Source: Amaranthus tricolor (lineage: Eukaryota; Streptophyta; Magnoliopsida; Caryophyllales; Amaranthaceae). Taken from it: a stretch of DNA of 64,000 nt. Position 1 is the first letter of the stretch, and the number at the start of each line of letters is the position of its first letter. The stretch spans positions 24,542,673 to 24,606,672 of the forward strand of contig NC_080056.1 of assembly GCF_026212465.1 (NCBI RefSeq). Direction: 5' to 3'. A model generated the notes under the pieces. The model had not been told where the DNA came from. It made no database searches and was given only the letters and a program-made list of their open reading frames with translations. Below, in pieces: positions 23,298-33,522 of the stretch. The position numbers and the translations under genes are program-made.

Positions 23298-26200
23298 ATG
23301 TCAATTATGAACGAGCGAATGGAAGAGGGATATTCAACTCAAAGACCGCCAATGTTCGATGGAAAATTTTATACATACTGGAAAAATAGAATGGAAATCT
23401 TCATCAAGGCTGAGAACTATCAAGTGTGGAGAGTCATTGAAATCGGAGATTTTGAGGTAACCATTACTAACTCTAACAATGAAGTAGTTCCCAAACCAAT
23501 AACAGAATATGAAAAAGAAGATTTTCAGAAAATGGAATTAAATGCTCTTGCTATAAAATTACTTCATTGTGGTCTTGGACCAAACGAGCATAATAGAATA
23601 ATGGGATGTAAATCCGCTAAGCAAATTTGGGACCTGCTTGCTGTTACCCATGAGGGAACAAGTGAAGTCAAACGGTCCAAAATTGATTTGTTAATGTCTA
23701 AATACGAGAGATTTGTTATGGAGCCAAGAGAAAGTATCCAAGAGATGTTCACTAGGTTCACCAACATAACAAATGAGCTTGTTTCTCTTGGAAGAATAAT
23801 TCCCACTGATGAACAAGTAAGGAAGATTCTAAGGAGCCTTCCTCAAGATGAGCGCTGGAGGGCCAAGGTTACTGCTATACAAGAGTCCAAAGATTTTACA
23901 AAGTTTAATCTAGAGGAGCTGGCTGGTTCCCTAATGACGCATGAATTGCATTTGGGAACAGCAGAAAGTTCCAGGAACAAGGGACTGGCTCTGGCAGCGG
24001 GGGAACAGGACGAATCAGAATGTGATGAAGAAGAGGCTGCTTTGTTGGTACGAAAATTCAAGAAGTTCTTCAGGAACAGCAGGTATGCAAATCAAAGAAA
24101 CAACAAAGAAAGAAGAACAAAAAATCTTGAATGCCACAAATGTGGAAGTACCGAGCACTTCATCAAGGATTGCCCAACATGGAAGAATGAAAAGGGCAAG
24201 GGAAAGACAAGAGATTCAAGAAGACCGTTGAACAAAGAGAATTTCAACAAGATTGACTTTCGTAAGGCCATGATTGCAGCATGGGGAGAAACTGAAAGTG
24301 AGAATGAAACTATTGTTCCCGAAGAAGAGGAGACAGCTAACCTATGTCTCATGGCTACGCATAAAGGCAAGGAGAAGCAGGTAAATATTTCTAATTCATT
24401 TTCTGACCATTCATTTAATCTAAGTAAAAATGAATTAAAAGAGTTGTTAAAAGAGACACAAGCTAAACTTGAAAATTGCAATGATAAGTGTCTCAAGTTA
24501 GAACAGGAACTTAAAGTAAGCAAAGACCATGTCTCATACATAAACACCTTTAGACATGATGTCCAAAACAGATTTTTCGGTTTGTTGGACCAAAATATAA
24601 TCCTAAAGGAAAATATGGAGAGACTTAAGAAAGAAAATGTTATTCTTAATATTGAGCTATCACAATACAAATTATTAGGCTTAAATAAAGAATTGATAAA
24701 TGCATCTACTAAGGATTTGTGCAATGATTTTCAACATTTAGATTTGAATCCGGAATCCGACCATAATAATGATAATAATCTTGAATTAAATTCTAGAGGA
24801 AAAGGGAAAATCAAAATAACTCCCAAATGGATTCTAGATGCTAAAAGTAAGAAATCAAAAGGCCTAAAATATTTTAAGAATAACAAAAGTAAGAAAGCTT
24901 ACGTTGATCTTCCTAGAGACAGGTACTGTACCTTCTGTGGAAAAGCTGGCCATCTGAAGGAATAGTGCACCAAAAGGGAACAGTATACTGTCTCTAACAG
25001 AAATTATGTCGATAACATTCAAATTGATAAATATGATTCATGTAAGATCGACAAGGAACCCAAGAAAGTCTGGGTTCCTATAATTAACAATTAATTATCT
25101 TACAGGTCCAAGTGAGGGGGAACAGCTCATGGTATCTCGACAGTGGGTGTTCCAAGCATATGACGGGTGACAAATCTAAATTTCTCTCACTTGAAGCCTA
25201 TGATGGGGGAACAGTAACCTTCGGTGACAATATGAAGGGTGAGATAATCGCCAAAGGAAAGGTTGGAAGGTCATGTTCCCACGCCATTGATAATGTATTT
25301 TTAGTCGAGAATTTGAAACACAACTTACTCAGCATTTCTCAATTTTGTGATAAGGGTAACTCTGTAAACTTTACTTCTGAAAAGTGCATTATTTCTAGGA
25401 ATGACACAGGAGACACCATTCTTGAGGGAATCAGAAAAGGGAACACCTATGCGGTGGACCTGGACACTGTTCCCAGAAACAGTCTAACGTGTCTAAGTGT
25501 TATAGAAGACGACCCACTTCTTTGGCATAAGCGTCTAGGTCATGCTAGTTATTCATTGATTAATACATTAAGATCTAAAGACCTAGTTAGAGGACTACCA
25601 TCTATAAAATTCCTTAAGGATGAAATATGTGATCCTTGTGCCAAAGGAAAACAAGTAAGGTCATCTTTTAAACCAAAGAATGTTGTAACCACCTCAAAAA
25701 CGCTTGAATTATTACATATGGATTTGTGTGGACCTATGAGAATACAAAGCCGTAGTGGCAAGAGATATGTGTTTGTTATTGTTGATGATTATAGTAGATT
25801 TACATGGACTTTATTTTTAGTTAGTAAAGATGAAGCTTTTAATGAGTTTGTTTCCTTCGCTAACAAAATACAAAAATCTACTAATAATCAAATTATTCAC
25901 ATAAGGTCATATCATGGTAAAGAATTTGAAAATTCAAGCTTTATGAGTTATTGCAATGAACATGGAATAAGTCACAATTTTTCCGCCCCTAGAACACGAC
26001 AACAAAATGGTGTAGTAGAAAGGAAAAATAGAACTTTAGAAGAAATGGCTAGGACTATGTTGATTGCTAGTGGTTTACCTAGAAATTTTTGGGCCGAGGC
26101 TGTTAATACTGCATGCTACATTTTGAATCGTGTGTTAATAAGACCCATCACTTCTAAGACAACTTATGAATTGTTTAAAGGTGTTAAACCAAATATCTCC

Positions 26201-28330
26201 TATTTTCGTGTGTTTGGATGCAAATGTTTTGTACATGTTAATGGAAAATGGAATATAGGTAAATTTGATGAAAGAAGTGATGAAGCAGTATTTCTTGGCT
26301 ATTCATCTCAAAGTAAGGCATATAGAGTTTATAACAAAAGAACAATGAGTGTGGAAGAATCCGTTCACATAATTTTCGATGAAACTAACCTTTTGTCAAG
26401 TGAACAGGATACAAATAATTTCAAGATAGGTCTTGCAAATCTAGAGGACGATGATGAAGAATTGAAAGTGCAAGATCAAGAAACAGCTGGTGAACAGCCG
26501 GTTCCAGCAGAAGCAGAAAGTACTGATTAAGTTCAGGAACTGCCAGAACATCAGGAACAGCAGACTGTTCCCAATCCAGCTGTTCCCACAGATGAGCAGA
26601 ACAATCCAGTAGCTGAACAGAATGTTAATCAAGCTGATGAACCAGAACATGCTACTGTTCCCACAAGAGATTTTGTACCAAAACCTTGGAGATATCAAAA
26701 ATACCATCCTCTTGATTTGATTGTAAGTGATTTGAATAAAGGAACACAAACTCGATCTCAATTGAGAAATTTTTGTGCACATTTTGCGTTCCTATCATCA
26801 CTTGAACCCAAAAATCACGAAGAAGCTCTAAAGGATTCGGAATGGGTCATAGCCATGCAAGATGAATTGAACGAATTTGAAAGAAACAAAGTATGGCATT
26901 TAGAACCCAAACCGAAACACAAGAAGGTAATTGGTTTGAAATGGGTATTTCGAAACAAATTAGATGAGCATGGAATAATTGTAAGAAACAAAGCAAGGCT
27001 CGTGGTAAAAGGGTACAATCAACAAGAAGGTATTGATTATACTGAGACATTTGCTCCAGTAGCAAGGTTAGAAGCTATTAGAATTTTAATTTCTTTTGCT
27101 GCATTTATGAACTTTAAATTATATCAAATGGATGTGAAATGTGCATTCTTGAATGGTTTTCTTGATGAAGAAGTTTTTGTTGAACAACCGCCTGGCTTTG
27201 AGAATACCTCGTGTCTTGATCATGTCTATAAGCTTGATAAAGCTCTTTATGGGTTGAAACAAGCTCCTAGGCAATGGTATGAAAGACTATCAAAGTTTTT
27301 GATCCAAAATGACTTTATAAGAGGTAAAATTGATAAAACCTTATTCTTTAAGAATAGAGGTTCCAATATATTAGTTGTTCAAATATATGTTGATGATATT
27401 ATTTTTGGTGCCACAAATGAATTGCCATGTAAAGAATTTGCTAACCTTATGAGCACTGAATTTGAAATGAGCATGATGGGAGAATTAAATTTCTTTCTTG
27501 GTTTGCAAATTAAACAAACTGCTAATGGTATCTTTATTCATCAACAAAAATATATAAAAGAACTTCTTAAGAAATATGGCTTGAATAACGCTAAAACCAA
27601 CCATACACCCATGGCTACTAATGTAAGATTAGATGAAGATACAAATGGAACAAATATTGACCAAACTATGTATAGAGGCATGATTGGATCTTTATTATAT
27701 CTAACTGCTAGTAGACCCGATATTTCATTTAGTGTTGGTTTATGTGCGAGATTTCAATCTAACCCTAAAGAATCACATCTAACTGCAGTAAAACGTATTT
27801 TGAGATATCTAAAGGGAACAGATGATTTATCATTATTTTATCCTAAGAGTGATGTTTTTGATTTGAAAGGCTTTAGTGATGCAGATTATGCAGGAGATCT
27901 TGTTAATAGAAAAAGCACGTCAGGTATGGTACAATTTCTTGGCTCATGTTTAGTTTCATGGAGTTCCAAGAAACAAAACACTGTTGCATTATCAACCGCT
28001 GAAGCTGAGTACGTAGCAGCAGCAGCTTGCTGTTCCCAAATGTTATGGATAAAGCAGCAGCTAAGAGACTTTGGTATTAAGTATGCATGTGTTCCTATTT
28101 ATTGCGATAATACCAGTGCCATATGCATATCCAAAGATCCAGTGCATCACTCACGAGTAAAGCACATCCATATTAGGCATCATTTTCTTAAGGATAATGT
28201 TGAAAATAAAAATATTATTGTCAAGCATGTAAACACTAACGAGCAAATAGCAGATATCATGACCAAACCGCTCCCAAGGGAACAGCATGAGAAAATGAGA
28301 TTGGAACTTGGCATGATCAAGCTGCATTAA
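23298..28330 (+). pseudogene. SIRE copia gag-pol polyprotein, lightly disabled
   Basis: Gag starts MSIMNERMEEG at 23298 with the copia gag fold (FDGKFYTYWKNRME, residues about 20-215) and a first knuckle CHKCGSTEHFIKDC (about 275-288). A second knuckle begins CTFCGKAGHLKE and is interrupted by TAG at 24963. The frame then runs to about 25090 and shifts to the pol frame. Pol (25088-28330) has protease WYLDSGCSKHMTG, a GAG-pre-integrase region (LLWHKRLGHAS), integrase (LHMDLCGPMRI, VDDYSRFTW, RQQNGVVERK, FWAEAVNTACY), a TAA at 26528 in the Pro/Gln linker, RT ([34 protein letters not shown]) and RNase H ([29 protein letters not shown]). Only the two stops and one shift break about 1650 codons. 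The stop in the knuckle is compatible with a single base transition. Confidence 0.93.
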
Positions 28331-28548
28331 AGGAAGTATCATATATGATTCCTAGAGACAAAATGAAAATTGAAAATGATCAATCAACCACAATAATCTT
28401 GATTGATAAATCAATTATCGAAAGGATCAGGTACGCATTTTTTAAAGGTATATACTTTGGATGTTCTCATGATTGCATGATTATTTTGATCTGACGGTAG
28501 TAGCACAATATTACCATTTTTCTTTTTAAAATTAAAAATTTAATACAC

Positions 28549-28550
<2 letters not shown>

Positions 28551-28583
<33 letters not shown>
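28551..28583. repeat. 33-nt A homopolymer between pol and the extra ORF
   Basis: An uninterrupted A run about 220 bp after the pol stop and 260 bp before the downstream ORF. Confidence 0.97.
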
Positions 28584-28585
<2 letters not shown>

Positions 28586-28841
28586 AGGAGAAAACAAACA
28601 AAAACAACAATTTTTATTCCAGCAGTTTTTTTTAAGTAGGAGTTGAGTCACTCAACGTATTCCAACTTCACAATTCAAAATCAATTGTCTTGATTTGATA
28701 ACTGCCTCAAGCACGTCACTTCATCAGGTATAATTACTCCCACTCGTCCCATCTTTCACGTTCACTCAACCCTAAACCGTCATTCCTCCCATTTCCCTTT
28801 CACTTCGCCATTTTCCCTTGCTTTTCTCTCTAAAAACTTCA

Positions 28842-30375
28842 ATGAAAACCAAGAATCTGAAACCAAAAATGAAGCAACCTGTCCCTCTTCGAGTTATCTA
28901 CCCACCTTCTCACACTCCCAGACCTAAATCTTCTTCCAAGGAACCAGAGGACACCCCTATGTCTCCGCAAACAAGTGGTAAAAGAACAAGAGAATCCAAG
29001 AAACCTTCAACTCACTCTGCCAAGAAAAAGAAGGTAACGCATTACATAAATGCTGAAGAACTTTCTAAAGAAATGTCTGTAGGATTTGGTCTAGACAAAG
29101 AATGGTACGAATCTACAACCTTTCCTAAATTCCATGATTTTACAAACTCAAAAATGGGAATCACTTATGAGCGTATATTGCTGCAACCCCATTTACCCTG
29201 ACATTATGCATGAGTTTATTTCTAATTTTGCTGTTCATGATGGAGTTTGTTCTAGTTCAATCAAAGATATTGATATTGAATTTGATAGTCTGACTTTAGG
29301 AGAGTGGTTAGGTGTTCCTGCTACTGGTTTTGACGTTTATCATGTTGGGTCTAAAATTGCGTTTTCTGGAAGAGATGAAAAAGATGTTTGGAGATGCTTG
29401 GGGGTTAGGCAGAAAAGAGGGAAAGTGAGTCATAATGTCCTGTCTCCTTTACATAAGTTGCTGTACAACATTGCTAGAAGGTTTATCTTGCCACGAAACT
29501 CAAAACGTAGTGAGGTAAGTCTTCGAGATGCAACCCTGATATACTGTATGGTGAACAACATAAAGATTAATTTTCCTTCCTTGATGATTTCTCATTTAAA
29601 TGATTGTATAGCCAAACGTTGTATGGTTGGCTATGGTGGTTTGTTGTCATGGATCTTCTCAAAGTTTGGTGTTCCACTTGGTGATTACAGCTTTCCTATG
29701 GGTCCCAGCAATATGATAGGTGTAAAATGCTTGAGTAATTTGCGCCTTAAACTAAATGAGGAAGGGGTCCTTGAAAATATTGTGGAACAGGTTGAGATTG
29801 ATTCTGATGATGAGGAACAGGAGGAAGAGGGGAAGGAAAAGGAGGAACAGGAGGAAGAGGAAGAGAAGGAAGAGAAGGAACAGGAGAAAAAGGAAGAAGT
29901 GGAGAAGGAGGAACAGGAGAAAGAAGAAGATGGAGTTACGGAACAGGAGGTTGTTCCTTCTGAGGAAGAAGACCAGGGGGTGGAACCTAAGGTTTCTCTT
30001 GAAGAAGACTCTAGGGCTGAACCCAATAGTTTTCCCTCATCAAAGCCAACCACTCCACCAACTCATCATTTTCCATCACCACCATCGTCACCAACACCAA
30101 GATCACCACTACCTTCACCCACACCAAGATCACCATCACCATCATTTCACAAACACAACTTTGATCAGGCAACCGTCCCTACTGCTCCCTTATATTCCAT
30201 TCTTCTCAAACTTGATGACCTGCAGGATCGCTTCTTCAAATTTCAAGATGAGATCCGTGTTTCCCTCGCCTCTTTAGCAGACCAGATGTCTCAGATGGAG
30301 GCTCGTCTTGGCGCTAAACTGGATACAGTTGAGGTGCAAACGGAATATGTTGATGAAGATGCTCCTGCTTCATAG
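28842..30375 (+). pseudogene. Extra ORF downstream of pol (plant transposon-protein domain, acidic and proline-rich tail)
   Basis: The start ATG at 28842 opens a basic, Ser/Pro-rich N terminus (MKTKNLKPKMKQPVPLRV; a KKKK patch near 29025 could be a nuclear signal). A one-base frame change near 29190 moves the frame to the long second part. This carries the globular domain seen after pol in SIRE and Athila elements and annotated as a putative plant transposon protein: EFISNFAVHDG, LTLGEWLGVPATGFDVY, LHKLLYNIARRFILPRNSKR, LRDATLIYCMV. A run of about 85 Glu/Lys-rich residues with repeated EEQEEE units, a Pro/Ser/Thr stretch and a C-terminal coiled coil (LYSILLKLDDLQDRFFKFQ, MSQMEARLGAKL) follow. 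No signal peptide or clear membrane segment is visible, so this does not look like an envelope protein. Function unknown. Confidence 0.75.
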
Positions 30376-30628
30376 TTTCCCTTTTATAATTTTCAATTGC
30401 AATTGTCATTGCTTCTAAACATTTACTTTCTTTTGGTACCAGCTGGGGTACAAACCTTTAACTTTGTTAACTTTTGTTGAACCTTTTACATATGCTACTA
30501 TGTTAGGTTGGTTAATCTTTGCTTATCATGCTTGCATTCTTTGTGTTCTTTTAAAATTTGCTTCCTATCCTATCTTTGACTATATTTAGTGTTGTGGCTT
30601 GTTTGTTTATCTTCTTTTTGATTGAGGT

Positions 30629-30641
30629 CAAAAGGGGGAAT
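30629..30641 (+). other. Second polypurine-like tract, internal
   Basis: CAAAAGGGGGAAT closely matches the real tract at 31061 but lies about 430 bp upstream of the 3' LTR. Confidence 0.55.
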
Positions 30642-31060
30642 ATTTGGCACAAACTTAAATAATGCTTGAGCATGTTTGAGATCTAGTTAAATCAATTATG
30701 TTGGGCTTGTTGGTTCTTGCTAGTTCTTGATGGTTTGATGTTTCTGTTAGTTGCTGGAAGGTGCTGGAAGAAAGATACTGAATTTGCTAATTTTTGTTAG
30801 TTGTTGGAAGTTACTGACTTTACTTTTTGTTTAGTTATGCTGATTTCTTTTAGATTTGATTATGAATGAGTATGGATTATAATTTTCTTCATTGTTTGAT
30901 TTTTTTGTTGAAGTAGTTTAAAGTTGTTGTTTTGATTATTTTTAGAGTAACATGTACCATGATATTTGGTTAAGAAGAGTTGTTTTGATCTCTAACATAC
31001 TCTTCAACATTTGGTTTACTCTATTGTGTTTTTAAGTTTGTTTAAAAGTTTGTCATCATC

Positions 31061-31074
31061 AAAAAGGGGGAATT
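31061..31074 (+). other. Polypurine tract of the SIRE element
   Basis: AAAAAGGGGGAATT directly precedes the 3' LTR start TGTTGG. Confidence 0.88.
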
Positions 31075-32536
31075 TGTTGGACCTCTTGAGTTTTGATGAT
31101 GACTACACTTTAGCAAATATTTGTTTAGAGATTTTGTGCAGGTCGATATCCGATTAATTGTGATCGTTGATAGTACCGATGACTTAGTTCATGGGAATAC
31201 ACATGTCAAAAGGTTTCAAGAGATGCAAGAAGAGTATATCACGTGGGATGTAAAATGGAGACAGGTTGTCTACTGTTCCCAGGTTCGATGTTCTAGCAAG
31301 TTGGAATTTGGAGACAGCGCAGTGTTCCCAAACTGAAGTCAATTTACGTTAGCTAATAAATTCTATCTTTTATTTTTTTAGTTAATGTATTTTAAATTAA
31401 TTTGTTGCATTAGTTTATTAAAGTTAATTGGCAAAAAGAATTTCTAAAATTCCTTACGTGGTGGTTTCAAGATTAATTCCTTATTTTTAGGAGATAAACT
31501 TGGATCTACTAAAAAGTAGGAACAGCAGTTATGTCTTAATCATTTTTGATTTTCTGAAAAATAATAAAAATAATTTTTTCCTAAAAATAGTAAAAATAAC
31601 CATTTTCTAAGAATTAGTCAAAAGATAACCGTTTTTGGAATTGGTCAATAGATAACCGTTTTCTAAATATAGCATGAAGTTCCAGCCATTAATTTGGGGA
31701 ACAGCGGTTATTAAGGAACAGCAGTTATTAGGGAACAGCGGTTATCAGGGAACAGCGGTTATCAGTGAATAGCGGTTACTGATTGCCTTCACCGTTTGCT
31801 TGACGTATTCAAAGGCTGAAGTATTAACCGTTTTGTGATTCATTCAGCATCATTCATTGATCCATGACTAAGGATAATGGGTTGGAATATTTTTCTATTT
31901 TTAGAAATTTATTTTATTATAAATAAGCTAACTAGCTCGGTTTTTCAAAAAAGAAAAATAACGCATGCTTTAAGAGAAAAACAATTCTTGAGCGTTTATT
32001 TTTGAAATTCTACAAGTAATATTTTGTTTTCAAATTGCCAATTAATTCATAATATTTACTTGTGCAACTCTTTAATTTATCTTAGAGAATTTCAATCCTT
32101 TTTGTAAGGGTTTTTGAGTGTTTATGTAATTAGACTCGGGTGAGTCTAAGGGGGAAATTAGATAGCTTTGAGTGAAGCTAGAGAGGATTAGCTTGTAGAG
32201 AAGCTAAGGTTGTTGCTTGGAGTAAAGCAATTAGAGAGAAGAGGAGTCGGCCTAGGTGTTACGCTTCGAGTGAAGCAAGGTGTTTATTGTGATTGTAACT
32301 AATTGCCTTAAACATAGTGGAGTTGTTGAAAATCCCAAGTGGTCGTGGTTTTTCCTTTTGTTTAGGCCCAAAAGGTTTCCACGTAAAATCGTGTGTCTCT
32401 CTTATTATTTTGCTCTTAGTTTAAGCTTTATTTATTTTGAATAATTCCGCAAAAACAGGGCACAATCGCTTAAACTTACAACAACAACAATTCACCCCCC
32501 CTCTTGTTGCTGTTCCCGTTCCTAATTGAATCAACA
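31075..32536 (+). repeat. 3' LTR of the SIRE element
   Basis: Same length and ends as the 5' LTR; four substitutions seen by eye, no indel. Followed by AGTAC. Confidence 0.96.
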
Positions 32537-32663
32537 AGTACTTAATACTAATCCTTGTATTGTATAATTTCTTACCCTACTCTTTCTGTACAATTTTACT
32601 TTATATTTACCTTATAATATGCTAAGTGTGAAATAGGTTAAATATGTTTACGTAGGAAGTTAG

Positions 32664-33508
32664 TGTTGTAAGATCGCCTAATCCTTAGGGGTTCTTACAA
32701 GCTTTAATCACGGGTCGAGAGAAAGAACGATAAAAGAATGATGGGGGAAATGAAGATGGCGAAGGGCAAATGAAATGACTGAAATTTTTTGTGTTTTTGT
32801 TTTGGTGATTTACGGAACAGCACGTAAATGATAGTGATGGCTAAAATCGAAACTCACTATGAATCCACGTAGCAAGTAACGACGCTCTTAAGGCACAGGT
32901 GCATGCGCCAAATACACCAAGCATAAGAACTTTTGCAAATACGACTCTAATCCAATAATCATAGAAACAACAGGGATTTGAAACAAATGTTTGGGGTTTT
33001 CTTTTTTATTCATCGACTTTGAAAATTACATTATATGCTAAGCTATTTATAAAGAAAGCAAAACGAAAGAAACTAACTTAAAAAAACCGACTCCTAAAAC
33101 CGTGTACATGACCAGCCATAGTGACGTGTGGAATTTACCACTTTGGCTGGTTGTAACTCCTTGGTAACTACCTCCTATGTGTCCATTCTGCAAGTAACTT
33201 CTCACATAACTTCCGTCCCGTAATTAGCTACTTACAAAACCGTTAAATAACTTCCTAAATTTCAGAAATTATCTCCTAATTACTAGACTTTAAAACCGAA
33301 AATAATAACTACCTAATTTCTGATTTTTAGTTTAATTACATGGAAATAACTACCTAGCTACTTGGACTAAAAATTAAACTAAGTAATTTAGAAGCTAAAG
33401 CTGCTGGAGGCGTGTGTCTTGATTGCTCGACACTTCCTTGCACACTTTTAGTGATCAATTGCACCACCTCGTTATTTGTTCAATTCATCCTCAATGGCGT
33501 CGCTAACA
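32664..33508 (-). repeat. 3' LTR of the minus-strand gypsy element
   Basis: On the minus strand it begins TGTTAGCGACGCC and ends TCTTACAACA (845 bp). The start is fixed by the adjoining polypurine tract. Confidence 0.9.
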
Positions 33509-33522
33509 TTCTCCTCTGCTTA
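33509..33522 (-). other. Polypurine tract of the minus-strand gypsy element
   Basis: Minus strand TAAGCAGAGGAGAA immediately before TGTTAGCG. Confidence 0.7.

Larger units (their letters stand above)
21768..32536 (+). mobile_element. SIRE/Maximus-type Ty1/copia retrotransposon, near-complete and recent
   Basis: A 10,769-bp element with 1462-bp LTRs, TG...CA ends, perfect target duplication AGTAC (21763-21767 and 32537-32541), primer site, gag-pol, an additional ORF after pol and polypurine tracts. The LTRs differ at only about four positions by eye, near 21803, 21997, 22499 and 22524 in the 5' copy, so insertion was recent. Great length, long LTRs and an extra 3' ORF match the SIRE lineage. 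Despite its youth the coding region carries two in-frame stops (24963, 26528) and frame changes, so this copy probably moved using proteins from another copy or was disabled very recently. Confidence 0.96.

Noticed and set aside
29685..30053. Ser/Cys-rich frame on the minus strand
   Set aside because: Antisense of the Glu-rich repeat of the extra SIRE ORF.
28842..30375. Extra SIRE ORF considered as a viral envelope gene
   Set aside because: No signal peptide, membrane segment or envelope-type motif is visible.
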